From the NCBI RefSeq assembly GCF_002368415.1, contig NZ_AP018290.1:9849717-9913716 (forward strand): a stretch of 64,000 bases of DNA, read 5' to 3'. This document shows positions 42,287 to 51,560 of the stretch, piece by piece. The notes beneath the pieces are model-generated. The model did not search any database. It saw only the letters and a list, made by a program, of their open reading frames with translations, and was not told where the DNA came from. The position numbers and the translations under genes are program-made. Position 1 is the first letter of the stretch, and each line of letters opens with the position of its first letter. The stretch comes from Calothrix sp. NIES-4105. GTDB lineage: Bacteria > Cyanobacteriota > Cyanobacteriia > Cyanobacteriales > Nostocaceae.

Positions 42287-42441
42287 AAGTATCTAGCTTG
42301 TCAATTAATAGGGAACACTGTTTTAATCTACACCGATTATTTTTTATCTGTTTACTTAAAAATCGGTTTGAGGACAGTTTCTAAATTGACACATAGAAAA
42401 ATATATATTAAGTATTTACACTCGGCACTCACCACTCTCTA

Positions 42442-42978
42442 TTAATTAAGAATAAAAATTTGGGTGAGATAGACTTGTCCTTGCTTGTTAGTCGCAACTC
42501 CAACACCAGTAAGCCTGTACTTGCCTTTGAGATTTTTTAAATGACCAGGACTTTTAATCCAACCCCTAATAGCTTCAGCAGCGGGATCGTCGTACCCTTG
42601 GTTAAAGGCAACGTTTTCAGCAGCACTCTGAAAGCTTATCGAGGTGGACTTTACACGCTTTTCAAATCCGTTATGGCTAAAAGGGACTTTACCACTAGCC
42701 ATATTTTGACTGTGAATCCTTGCCTGCTTTGAAATTCTTTTGTTCAGCGTGAGTTTTGATAAACCTTTGGAAGCTCGATAGCTATTGATTTGGTCAAAAA
42801 TAGATTTTTCTAATTCGGTTGTATTGAAATTGTTTGTCAGTACAGCTTGACTTGAGATTGTTCCTGTATTGACTTGATTAGTTTTTTTTGCCGAATACTG
42901 GGTTGGTATGGCATTTGTCAACCCGCTAGCAAGGACAATCGTACTTAGAGCTATGCCAAAAGCAGTTTGTCGAATCAT
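42442..42978 (-). CDS. secreted CAP-domain protein (paralogue)
   Basis: This 178-residue protein has an N-terminal signal peptide (ALSTIVLASGLTNAIP) and the same CAP motifs as its neighbour: LEKSIFDQINSYRASKGLSKL, ARIHSQNMASGKVPFSHNGF, AAENVAFNQGYDDPAAEAIRGW and SPGHLKNLKGKY. Conserved histidines and glutamates are present. The two genes are on the same strand 155 bp apart and clearly arose by tandem duplication; this copy lacks the GGCGCC sites of the other. They are probably exported surface proteins. Confidence 0.85.
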   Translation of the reverse strand: MIRQTAFGIALSTIVLASGLTNAIPTQYSAKKTNQVNTGTISSQAVLTNNFNTTELEKSIFDQINSYRASKGLSKLTLNKRISKQARIHSQNMASGKVPFSHNGFEKRVKSTSISFQSAAENVAFNQGYDDPAAEAIRGWIKSPGHLKNLKGKYRLTGVGVATNKQGQVYLTQIFILN

Positions 42979-43303
42979 TTATAACTCGTTGGTGTAGGTG
43001 TATTTAAATTAAAAGAGTACAGCAAGTGCTGGTTATTTCTTTGATATACGTGTGTACTTAGCAATATTCCGGAATTACGGAAATCTTTCCAGATTCCGAT
43101 TTTCGCCTCAATATCAATTAAATACAATCTATAACTATAAAGTAATTACTAAATCCTGTTAAAAATTTTAATAAGTTTACGTAAAGTTTGCGTATTTTTC
43201 CGGTACTGGCGCCAACCCAACCAAAAAAACCTAACTTCTAAGGTTCCCCAAGCGCATCCCAAAATGATTGAATGTAAAATGATGAATAAATGTGGAGATT
43301 AAA

Positions 43304-43396
43304 ATGGGCGTAATATTCTTCGTTCTTTACCTTGCCGGATTTTTTGCTTTGGCTGTAGGTCTGTTGTTTGGTCTACGCGCGGCTAAGATTATTTAA
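43304..43396 (+). CDS. petL: cytochrome b6f complex subunit 6-like (PetL)
   Basis: This 30-residue single-span protein begins MGVIFFVLYLAGFFALAVGL and ends LFGLRAAKII. The pattern 'aromatic-rich start, LAGFFALAVGLLFGLR, basic-hydrophobic end' matches PetL of the photosynthetic cytochrome b6f complex in the thylakoid membrane, which is 30-32 residues. A GGAG ribosome binding site lies 7-11 bases before the ATG. The gene is short, so its assignment rests on this pattern; another small photosynthetic subunit is possible but less likely. The preceding 325 bp carry its promoter and otherwise show nothing. Confidence 0.75.
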   Translation: MGVIFFVLYLAGFFALAVGLLFGLRAAKII

Positions 43397-43403
43397 TCCT
43401 GTT

Positions 43404-43461
43404 GTAGAGACGCGATATATCGCGTCTTAATATATCGCGTCTTGATATATCGCGTCTCTAC
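43404..43461. repeat. GAGACGCGATATATCGCGTC hairpin repeat
   Basis: GTAGAGACGCGATATATCGCGTC is extended by two more ATATATCGCGTCTT units and ends CGCGTCTCTAC. It sits between convergent petL and bioB. It is related to the hairpin at 34477. Confidence 0.7.
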
Positions 43462-43474
43462 ATTTGTGTTGGAA

Positions 43475-44479
43475 TTAGCCGATGCTAACTTGGGGGATCG
43501 CTTGATTTTTCTTAACGAATGGCGCCCGTGTGGAAAGTCCGAGTAAATTTAATAATTCACTATCGGAGTCATAACCAGGACAAGGAGTAGTGACGGTGAG
43601 CATATGTCCATCGTCGCTAGAAAAGATAGAATTGGCGCCTGCCATAAAGCAAAATGCTTGTTCGACTTTTGAAAGTCTAGCTCTGCCTGCACTTAAACGC
43701 ACATCAGATGTGGGCATAATAATACGAGCAGTAGAAATCATTCGTACTACATCCCAAAATGGAACATCGGGTTGATTTTCTAAGGGTGTACCTTTAACTT
43801 GTGAAAGAATATTAATCGGTACCGATTCAGGGTGAGGATTGAGCGTTGAGAGGGTGTGCAGCATCGAAATGCGGTCTTCGGCACTTTCGCCCAAACCTAA
43901 AATACCACCCGAACAAACGGTTACATTCGTTTGACGAACGTTATTTATTGTATTGAGACGGTCATCATAAGTTCGTGTCGTGATAATCGTGCTGTAATAA
44001 TCGCGCGATGTATCGAGATTATGGTTATAAGCGTAAAGTCCTGCTTCATCTAAACGCTTTGCTTGGTTCTCGGTAAGCATACCTAAGGTGCAGCAAACCT
44101 CTAACCCCATTGAAGTCACGTCTTTAACCATATCAAGAACGTCTTCAAATTGCTTATTATCCTTGACTTCACGCCAAGCGGCGCCCATACAAACGCGACT
44201 AATACCGCTAGCTTTAGCTTTTTGAGCAATATCAAGAACTGTTTCTTTTTCGAGAAGTGCTTGGGGTTTGACTTCAGTTTTGTAGCGAGATGACTGGGCA
44301 CAGTAACCACAATCTTCGGGACAGGCGCCTGTTTTAATAGATATCAGCTTACAAACTTGAATTTGTTTCGGGTTATGGTACTGGCGATGGACGCTAGCTG
44401 CGGTATAAACTAGCTCTAGCAAAGGTGTATTATAGATTTCGCGTATTTCGGCTTCTTGCCAATCGTAGCGTACTATCAC
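43475..44479 (-). CDS. bioB: biotin synthase
   Basis: BioB inserts sulfur into dethiobiotin to give biotin by radical SAM chemistry. The protein (334 aa) has the radical SAM motif [14 protein letters not shown] (Cys-x3-Cys-x2-Cys), the [12 protein letters not shown]-like strand, [14 protein letters not shown] (conserved 2Fe-2S-side residues) and [12 protein letters not shown]. It ends in the typical [24 protein letters not shown] region. The 2Fe-2S ligands are in place, including the conserved Arg of RLSAGR. The gene is isolated, with a leader containing no clear BirA operator. Confidence 0.95.
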   Translation of the reverse strand: MIVRYDWQEAEIREIYNTPLLELVYTAASVHRQYHNPKQIQVCKLISIKTGACPEDCGYCAQSSRYKTEVKPQALLEKETVLDIAQKAKASGISRVCMGAAWREVKDNKQFEDVLDMVKDVTSMGLEVCCTLGMLTENQAKRLDEAGLYAYNHNLDTSRDYYSTIITTRTYDDRLNTINNVRQTNVTVCSGGILGLGESAEDRISMLHTLSTLNPHPESVPINILSQVKGTPLENQPDVPFWDVVRMISTARIIMPTSDVRLSAGRARLSKVEQAFCFMAGANSIFSSDDGHMLTVTTPCPGYDSDSELLNLLGLSTRAPFVKKNQAIPQVSIG

Positions 44480-44557
44480 GAATCCGCCATCCTTATAATC
44501 GAGAATTTCTATGATATTACCTATTATCCTGCGTTACTTGTACGTTTTCTTTTAAAT

Positions 44558-44673
44558 TTGAGCCGACTCCCCGCTATAAATAGACGGGGATTCTAGCTAA
44601 CCCGCAGTCTCGGTTGCCCAAAACCACTTACTTCTAGCTTTTTGCCCTCTTAAAGGCTATCTGGCTAGATTGG
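44558..44673 (-). ncRNA. candidate omega/reRNA scaffold and right end of a TnpB element
   Basis: Directly downstream of tnpB (minus strand) is a compact non-coding stretch with a stem CCCCG(TCTATTTATAG)CGGGG at about 44589-44569. It ends in GGCTCAA at about 44558. In IS200/IS605 elements the guide RNA is transcribed through the 3' end of tnpB into the right end and stops being scaffold at a terminal TCAA-type sequence, after which flanking DNA forms the guide. The position and hairpin fit that plan; the exact 5' end is unknown. Confidence 0.45.
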
Positions 44674-46197
44674 TTAGTCTTTACACAGTTCTGCTCTGCG
44701 GGGGAAATGACACCACCGGGCGCGCGAACTAGTCTGAGCACTCGCAGTTTTAAACTCACTCCACGCCTGTGTTAAGAACGGCTCCGTCCTTTCCCAATCT
44801 CTACAAGCTTGAGACACGTTGAGTTCCGAGTTATCATTAACGTATCTACTAAGATATGCAGAAAATAAATCCCTCTGCATTTCAAAACCACTTACATCTT
44901 TATGAACCCTTTCTGATAGTGACTTCTTAATCCGAGTTCCGTCAAGATGCGTTTGAGACAACGCAGTTTTGTTAGTAGAAAATGTCGTGAATTTGCCACC
45001 AGCACTTTCAGCCTTGCGTGCTAATTCCGATTGAAAAAAACCTGGTGAAAGAGCAGATATTGCTTTACCATAACGGCGTTGCCAAGCCTTTACTGATACT
45101 TTTTCAGCTTTAATATTATTACCAAATTCGCGAACTACTTTATTCGCTAAACCTCGGTTTTGATATTTAGTGTAAGCGGCTTTACGTCTTTCTAGTGTAC
45201 GTTTTTTACGCGCATATTTTAGATAGGCGTTAGAATTTTTCCATCTTCGAGTACCTTTTTTAACTTTACCTTTTTTGCGCTTATTGCTACGCCCAACTTT
45301 TTTCTCAAAATTTGGTTCGTAATTATCTGGATTGGTTGCACGACGCGACCGCTCCATCTTGCGTTGTAAAGTCTTAATTTCTTGTTCAAATTTTGGCACG
45401 TTTTCTGCAAATGGAAATAAACCTGCTTTCTCATCACCAACTACAGCTACAACACTAACATTTAAATCAATACCGACTAACCCAGTATTAGAATTAACTT
45501 GATTATGTAGTTTATAAGCTGGAGTTTCTTTGTACGGTACACCATCCGAAATAAGTTGTACATACCAACGACGCTTACCATTTATTTCTCGCCACAAGAT
45601 GCGACAGTATTTAACTTTTGAACGATACCCATATTCAAGTACTTCGTTCCATTCCAAAGGGAATCTAATTGGAAGAGTTAAATATGACCCCCATTTCACA
45701 CAGCAATCAGTATCACCAAGAAATCTAATTCCTGATGCATTCGTTTTACCCTCCAAGGAATGAAACGCATTAAAACTTTTAAATCTTGCTTTTCTAGCTT
45801 TGCCAAATAAGACGCGCTCTGCTGCTTTAAACGCCCGCGTCCCAATTTTTTGGATTGTATGCGAATCCAATTTCTCGACAATCCATTTTGCATTCTTAGC
45901 TGTTATAGTGGCGAATTCTTGCAACTCAAAGTCAGAAAAGTGCGATTGCTTTCGTGCAGTCGCAAAGAGTTCACTTCTTAGTTTTTTATCTTCGTCGTTT
46001 TTAACCTTTATTTTCTTCGCTTCTTGATATGACTCAGAATTACGTACTTGTTGTACGCGAATTATTGCCTCACCTAGTACCGCATTATAAAGATGCCTGC
46101 CAGCTTGGAATCTAGCATCGAGTTCTTTTTCTGAAGAACTTGTTACTATTAGTTCAAACTCTGTAACAAAGGATGGTTTCTTTTCTTTCTTCGCCAT
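44674..46197 (-). CDS. tnpB: TnpB-type RNA-guided nuclease (IS200/IS605 family), zinc-ribbon cysteines lost
   Basis: This 507-residue protein resembles large cyanobacterial TnpB proteins. RuvC motif I is TGLVGIDLNVSVVAVV (Asp near 240), motif II is KAEKVSVKAWQRRYGKAI (Glu near 365) and motif III is EMQRDLFSAYLSRYV (Asp near 445), so the triad is complete. Where other members have a CxxC...CxxC ribbon (SQTC..CG...RVH.C.CG), this one reads SQTHLDGTRIKKSLSERVHKDVSG with no cysteine. TnpA is absent. I chose ATG 46197, just after an exceptionally strong AAGGAGGTGA site, rather than the in-frame GTG at 46206. No GGCGCC in the gene: an acquired element. Confidence 0.8.
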   Translation of the reverse strand: MAKKEKKPSFVTEFELIVTSSSEKELDARFQAGRHLYNAVLGEAIIRVQQVRNSESYQEAKKIKVKNDEDKKLRSELFATARKQSHFSDFELQEFATITAKNAKWIVEKLDSHTIQKIGTRAFKAAERVLFGKARKARFKSFNAFHSLEGKTNASGIRFLGDTDCCVKWGSYLTLPIRFPLEWNEVLEYGYRSKVKYCRILWREINGKRRWYVQLISDGVPYKETPAYKLHNQVNSNTGLVGIDLNVSVVAVVGDEKAGLFPFAENVPKFEQEIKTLQRKMERSRRATNPDNYEPNFEKKVGRSNKRKKGKVKKGTRRWKNSNAYLKYARKKRTLERRKAAYTKYQNRGLANKVVREFGNNIKAEKVSVKAWQRRYGKAISALSPGFFQSELARKAESAGGKFTTFSTNKTALSQTHLDGTRIKKSLSERVHKDVSGFEMQRDLFSAYLSRYVNDNSELNVSQACRDWERTEPFLTQAWSEFKTASAQTSSRARWCHFPRRAELCKD

Positions 46198-46206
46198 ATC
46201 ATTCAC

Positions 46207-46776
46207 CTCCTTGAGCTTTTGATATTTTTAAATTAATATTAATTATAATATTCTATCAAATAGTTGTCAATAAGATTTTTGTGTAAATGCAAAATAAAAT
46301 TTATCGTCATAATAATCACATAAAATTGTAGTGCTATTGTACCTCAATATTTGGATGTAATCAGCAAATAAAAAAGTATTAATAGAAGAGTGTTAAAACA
46401 AGGTGATCGCTGCCATCCTTACCAAGATTTCTTTCTTTTGAATGGGTGGTTATAAAAGCAATGGTTTAGGGCGCCCGACCATGAACACAAAGCTTATAGA
46501 GTCCCCCGCAGTGGCAATCCATCAAATTGAATCGCTCGTTTAAAGGACGCTATAGATTGTTATTTAAGACGTGAATATCCACGTTTGTTACGTCTTTCAT
46601 CCATGAAGGATAAACGCCTATTTCTACAACATAACTGTCCAAGTCTCAACGGCTGTTATTCAATACTATATTAACGACCCAGTGGAATGCACTCACCATA
46701 CCTTTAATACATAAAATAGCGAGTGCGATTAAAATCGCATGTGGCTTTCATCCCCGTTATAAATAACGTAAAAGTA
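46207..46776. other. intergenic region, possible left end of the TnpB element and old element debris
   Basis: No intact gene is seen. The first 150 bp are very AT-rich. Further on are dyads AAGACGT/ACGTCTT (about 46566-46596), TGCGATTAAAATCGCA (about 46724-46739) and CGTTATAAATAACG (46755-46768). These resemble ends of IS200/IS605-like elements, but I could not assign a protein remnant. One GGCGCC-like site (GGGCGCCC) is at about 46469. Confidence 0.35.
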
Positions 46777-48012
46777 TTAATTATTGTTGGAATTAATACT
46801 TTTACTACGGGGCAAAGAGCCTTTTACATTAGACATGGTAAACGTGGCGCCAGTGGCAAAAATAAATAAACCCAGCGTTGCCCCAGGTTCTGGTATTGAT
46901 GTACTTGAGGATATGGGTTGTAATATAAATGCATGTTGAACATTGTTGATTATACCAGTGCCAACGATATATCCGCCGTCATTGATTCCTGTTGCCTGGT
47001 TGAGAAGCCAGCCACTATTCGTGGGTATCAGATTATTTAAATCAGTTATGACTCCGTTTTGCCAAATTACAGCTCTATTACCTTGACTGGAGCTTGATAA
47101 GCCAACAATTTGACTGTTCTCGTTAATACTAAATGCTTGGCTTATATTATTGTCGCCAGGTAAGGCGCCTAAATTTTGTACACCGTTTATTCTGTCCCAT
47201 AGAAAAGCCTGTTGATTAGCAAAATTGGCGACACCTACAACCTGACTTTTTTCATTGATACCATAACCAGTGCCAGCAAATTTCAGGTCTTGTAAACCGT
47301 TGGTGTTATCCCACAGGAAAACATTACCAGAAGTACCAACTACCTCACCTTTGTCGTTAATAGCGTAAGCTTCACTAGCACTACGATTATTAAAATCGTC
47401 TTGATTGGCGCCTAACGTACCAAGGTTTCGTATACCGTTGACGCTATCAGATATGTAAGCACGTCTCCCTTGCTCAATGTCCGAGCTACCAACAACTTGG
47501 TTATTGTTGTTAATTGCGCGTGCAATACTGAAAGCAATAACAGGGTTTGTTGGCAGAATTAGTGGTATGTCCCTTATTTCCTCTGCTTTTTGACTATCCC
47601 ACGCAAACCCTCTGCGACTTTGCCTACCAGTAACTGTGTCGCCAACAACTATGCCTTTATCGTTGATGCCGTATGCGTTAGTATTGCCAAACGGGCCTAT
47701 TGATGAGATGCCAATATTTTGAAACTTATTTTGAGTATCCCAAACAAAACCGCCACCACCATTAGGTGTAAAACCAATCGTAGAAACACCGACCACTTGG
47801 TTTTTATTGTTAATTCCAAATGCTTGGCTGCTTTCTTCCCCGGTTATAAAGCTACGATCAATAACACCAATATCGGTAATTGAGTAAAGCGAAGCGGCGT
47901 TGACGGAACGGGTTGTAGTAAGACCCAGTATCGTTGACGCTGACAGAGCGACTCCAATTTTTAAGATGCTGACCATAATTGCTTGTTTGATTAAGTAACT
48001 ATAATTAAGCAT
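46777..48012 (-). CDS. PEP-CTERM extracellular HAF-repeat protein
   Basis: The protein (411 aa) has an N-terminal signal peptide (hydrophobic part about 17-38, ending SVNAAS). Eight or so repeats carry the pattern 'AxGIN..NQVVG....G..RAF.W' (HAF-type beta repeats). The C-terminal PEP-CTERM sorting signal is SIPEPGATLGLFIFATGATF, followed by a basic tail. Such proteins are exported and processed by an exosortase, ending in the extracellular matrix. No exosortase gene is in the window. An internal ATG at 47976 is an alternative start. Confidence 0.8.
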   Translation of the reverse strand: MLNYSYLIKQAIMVSILKIGVALSASTILGLTTTRSVNAASLYSITDIGVIDRSFITGEESSQAFGINNKNQVVGVSTIGFTPNGGGGFVWDTQNKFQNIGISSIGPFGNTNAYGINDKGIVVGDTVTGRQSRRGFAWDSQKAEEIRDIPLILPTNPVIAFSIARAINNNNQVVGSSDIEQGRRAYISDSVNGIRNLGTLGANQDDFNNRSASEAYAINDKGEVVGTSGNVFLWDNTNGLQDLKFAGTGYGINEKSQVVGVANFANQQAFLWDRINGVQNLGALPGDNNISQAFSINENSQIVGLSSSSQGNRAVIWQNGVITDLNNLIPTNSGWLLNQATGINDGGYIVGTGIINNVQHAFILQPISSSTSIPEPGATLGLFIFATGATFTMSNVKGSLPRSKSINSNNN

Positions 48013-48036
48013 AATTACTTATCCAAAAGCAAGATA

Positions 48037-48116
48037 GTAGGTTGGGTGAAGGCTTTGCGTAACCCAACGTCCTGATAAAAACATAATGTTGGGTTCCGTT
48101 CCTCCACCCAACCTAC
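48037..48116. repeat. nested inverted repeat GTAGGTTGGGTG / CACCCAACCTAC
   Basis: The outer arms (48037-48048 and 48105-48116) are perfect complements. Inner arms (AACCCAACGT and ATGTTGGGTT) add a second stem. The element overlaps the last bases of the phosphoesterase gene. Half elements occur at 10930-10970 and 34422. Confidence 0.7.
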
Positions 48117-49048
48117 GAATCGCTACATTTAAGAGTAATAATTGTTACTTCTGGTGGACAAAACAGGCGCCCAGGAGGGTAAGTTCCTAAGCCACGATTG
48201 ACGTAAAGTTGATTGTCTCCAATTTTGTGGAAACCTTGCGCCCATTCCCAGTGTCGTACAACTTTGGCACAACCACCACGTAGAAAAGGAATATATTTAC
48301 GAATTTTACGTGGTATTTTGCGAATAAATTTATAGTAGTACACCACTAGTGGCCCGATACCAGGAATCACGATTTGTGAACCGTGGGTATGACCACTAAG
48401 CTGCAAATCTACACGCCGCTTTTGTACGAATTCAAACGTATCTGGATTATGCGACAGGACAATGCGGGGTGTATTGGGGTCTATTTGGTTAAGTACTGTT
48501 GGGTCAAATTCTCCTGACCAATAATCAGCAAGACCTATAAATGGTAAATCATTCCCTAATGGATAACCTATTTCGTTCCATAAAACTTGAACACCGATAC
48601 TTGTAAAAGCATCGGTGACTGTAGAGCGCGAGTATTTATAGTACAAATCGTGGTTTCCCAAACAAGCGCAAATTCCAGCGCTTGCTTGCAAGTGCTTAAG
48701 GTGCTGCACTAGTTGATGAATTGGTGATGGGTCATCGGTGACATAATCACCCGTGAGTATAACTAAATCAGGTTCGGCTTCGTTTGCTATCTTAATCGCC
48801 TTTTCGAGCATTTTATCTGACAAGCGCAAGCCATCGTAATGCAAATCAGACAGATGTACTAATATAGTTCCATCTAAGGATGTCGGCAGATTTGCAATAT
48901 TAACCGTTATTCTCTCAACACTTAACCGTCCAGAAAACAACAAGCGCATATGGGTTAACGTTACTCCTCCTACCAGCGCTATCAGCTTAACAAATCGTGA
49001 AGATGATTTGCGTATTAACCGCAATATTTTATTGAAAACTTTATTCAA
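48113..49048 (-). CDS. membrane-associated metallophosphoesterase
   Basis: The protein (311 aa) has an N-terminal hydrophobic span (about 20-40) and a calcineurin-type phosphoesterase domain: VHLSDLHYDG (Asp, His), VILTGDYVTD, CLGNHDLYY, VLSHNPD and LSGHTHGSQI. All five metal-binding motifs are present. This subgroup is like YaeI/LpxG-type enzymes acting on membrane lipids or nucleotides. It is convergent with nothing and followed by a repeat. Substrate unknown. Confidence 0.85.
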   Translation of the reverse strand: MNKVFNKILRLIRKSSSRFVKLIALVGGVTLTHMRLLFSGRLSVERITVNIANLPTSLDGTILVHLSDLHYDGLRLSDKMLEKAIKIANEAEPDLVILTGDYVTDDPSPIHQLVQHLKHLQASAGICACLGNHDLYYKYSRSTVTDAFTSIGVQVLWNEIGYPLGNDLPFIGLADYWSGEFDPTVLNQIDPNTPRIVLSHNPDTFEFVQKRRVDLQLSGHTHGSQIVIPGIGPLVVYYYKFIRKIPRKIRKYIPFLRGGCAKVVRHWEWAQGFHKIGDNQLYVNRGLGTYPPGRLFCPPEVTIITLKCSDS

Positions 49049-49792
49049 ACATTAGAAGAGCGACAAGGATTGAAAATAGGTATAAGTTTTTTCGCAGGCG
49101 CCTGTTTCTGGTCACGTAGAGCTTCAGCACAAAGGTCACATAGAAAATAAATATATTTACGGATTTGTATAATATCTTACGAATAACTTAGTTAAGGTCA
49201 AGATTCTCTATCACTTCTGTGATGTTAGGAATCTGACTACCCGCAGTACGTATTCAAACGTATTTAGCTGGGAGACAGTGCAGGGTGTATCGGCGCCTAA
49301 CTTAGTTAAGTATTGTTAAGCCAAATTTTCTAGATAATTAATAATCAACAAGACTAACTAGAGTTTACGTATAAACCACATGACTTATAAAAATCTCTGC
49401 GAAAGAATAATTAATTACAGTGTTATTACGGTATTCACTCCTGACATTAAACTGTTAAATTTCTTTTATACAGCAGATTTACGTTAAGTAGTTTTGCTAT
49501 AAAGTATTTTTATATACTTTACAGTAGAAAATTGCTTTGTTACATTAATAAAGTTTATACTTATCCAAGTGTAAAATTTGTATAAGTAATAGTGATTAAT
49601 CTGCAAATAAAGAAATTTAGGACTGCAAACCAATAATCAGTCTTTGTTGATTTGTACTCGTTAAAAGCTGAATTAAGCAGAATTTACTAGTGTTGTTTTA
49701 GTGCTGTTTTGGGTGTTGTTCTTAGTAATTTATGAATCAAATAATAGACAGTAGTTATACAAGTTAGCAAATATCAGAGATTAATTGTTACC
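49049..49792. other. long AT-rich intergenic region before the polysaccharide island
   Basis: There are 744 bp without a gene. The first 270 bp hold GGCGCC sites at about 49097 and 49290 and repeat debris. From about 49330 the DNA becomes very AT-rich and GGCGCC stops. This marks the left boundary of the island and probably contains its promoter, although no clear element can be assigned. Confidence 0.5.
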
Positions 49793-50986
49793 ATGTTGAA
49801 TGTTGTAATTGATGCAACTCCAATAAATCCTAAGCCAACTGGTGTAGGATTTCACATTGCAAATCTAATTAGTTCTCTTAGCGATTTACAGCAACAAGAA
49901 AATTTTAGATTAGGATTGGTCTTTCAACCTCGCCTAGAGAGTTGGTTACGAGGTAATTGGAATTTTCCTGATAGTCTAAAATCATACTCTAATACACATT
50001 TTTTTCCGATGCCAGTTAGGGTGTCAGATTTGTTACTAGCAACAGAAAGTAAACCACTTTTTTCTTATTTTGAGAGATATTTTGGCAATCCTCATGTAAT
50101 TCATGGCACTAACTACTCTGTATATCCATGTCGTAAAAGTTTAAAGGTTATGAATTTATATGACCTAACTTTTATGAAATATCCTAAATATATAGATTCG
50201 GTTGTTGCAAAGTATGCAGATAAAGTCAAACGTTGTTTAAAATGGACGGATTTAATAATAACAATATCTGAAAGTTCAAAGAAAGATATTATTGAATATT
50301 TACATGTAGAACCAGAAAAAATACATATAACTCACCTTGCTAGCCGCTATAGTCAAGATAAATTATCTTTAAAACAAGTTGAGAACTTTGTAGACGTTGG
50401 CTACGATTTTTCACAACCATATCTACTATTTGTCAGTACCATTGAACCAAGAAAAAACGTTGATGCTTTGATTACAGCGTTTAATTATCTAAAATCAAAG
50501 TATAAAATTCCTCACAATTTAGTGCTAATTGGGAAGAAAGGCTGGCACTACGAATCAACCTTCACAGCGATTGAGAATTCACCTTGGAACAATTCGATTC
50601 GTCATCTCGACTACCTATCTGATGATTTGGTTGCATTGTTCTATTCTAAAGCTGACGCTTTTGTTTATCCATCTTACTATGAAGGATTTGGATTACCAGT
50701 GTTAGAGGCAATGACTCTAGGCGCCCCAGTCATTTGTTCTAATTCTTCTTCAATTCCAGAAGTTGCAGGAGATGCAGCTGTACAAGTTAATCCTGATGAA
50801 CCTATCGAACTAGCTGAAGCGATCTTAAATGTGATTAGCGATTCTCAGCTACGTCAAGAGTTAATTAGTAAAGGTAAAAAAAGAGCGAAGTTGTTTACTT
50901 GGGAGAGGACGGCACGAGAAACATTAAAAGTTTATAGAAATTGTTTAAATTATGATTTAAAAACTAACGAGCTAATTTTGTCATAA
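49793..50986 (+). CDS. GT4-family glycosyltransferase
   Basis: The protein (397 aa) is a GT-B fold retaining glycosyltransferase. [16 protein letters not shown] is the N-terminal loop, [16 protein letters not shown] ends the N-terminal domain, [14 protein letters not shown] is the start of the nucleotide-sugar domain, and [21 protein letters not shown] carries the EX7E motif, followed by [12 protein letters not shown]. It should transfer a sugar to a growing cell-surface glycan at the cytoplasmic face of the membrane. It is the first gene of the island. The single GGCGCC here lies in the conserved LGAPV codons. Confidence 0.9.
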   Translation: MLNVVIDATPINPKPTGVGFHIANLISSLSDLQQQENFRLGLVFQPRLESWLRGNWNFPDSLKSYSNTHFFPMPVRVSDLLLATESKPLFSYFERYFGNPHVIHGTNYSVYPCRKSLKVMNLYDLTFMKYPKYIDSVVAKYADKVKRCLKWTDLIITISESSKKDIIEYLHVEPEKIHITHLASRYSQDKLSLKQVENFVDVGYDFSQPYLLFVSTIEPRKNVDALITAFNYLKSKYKIPHNLVLIGKKGWHYESTFTAIENSPWNNSIRHLDYLSDDLVALFYSKADAFVYPSYYEGFGLPVLEAMTLGAPVICSNSSSIPEVAGDAAVQVNPDEPIELAEAILNVISDSQLRQELISKGKKRAKLFTWERTARETLKVYRNCLNYDLKTNELILS

Positions 50987-51560
50987 AAAGTAATGATTTT
51001 TAACTTGTTATGTTAATTAAATCAATATTGCTTATTCTATATCGCATTTAGTATTAAATAAATTTATGTTAAGGGGATTTACAAAAAGTTGATAATCTGA
51101 GTCAGTTTGATATACGTATAAATTTTGATTCTTTTCAGAATGCTGCTGATTCAGTAAGTAGAATAATGTAGTTAATGCTACAGCATTTCTCTTTTAGTTC
51201 TTTTGTATTAACGAGCAAGGACACGTATTCGGTGCAGAAATTTTTGAAAATTGCTTTTGGATATGTTAATGTCAACTGGAATACTTATATTGAGTTTAAT
51301 GCGCGCTGTCAACAACTAATTGAGGTATATTTATTAATTGGTGGTGTAACGGAGGTAAAGTAACAGTTGTTGTACCAATTATTGGTTAAGTTTGAGCAGT
51401 CGGTGGAGTTGATGGATAAAGCTGATTTACAAACACGCTTGTTTAAGCATTGGTAAGACAGATGCTTTATTATAATGTGCTTAATAATGCGATAATTAAG
51501 AAAACTCAATGAATGCAATAATTTAGCTGTTTCCTTTGTTTAATATTGAAGTCATTTTAT
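50987..51560. other. AT-rich intergenic region inside the island
   Basis: No gene can be supported. Short frames of 60-69 codons occur on both strands but lack ribosome binding sites and protein-like composition. The region may contain the promoter of the exporter genes. Confidence 0.4.

Noticed and set aside
46207-46776. Remnant of a second tnpB or transposase gene on the minus strand
   Set aside because: Short open stretches are broken by stops and show no recognisable motif; only inverted repeats could be supported.
51175-51363. 62-codon frame in the island gap
   Set aside because: No ribosome binding site, no similarity to a known small protein, and similar chance frames lie on the other strand.
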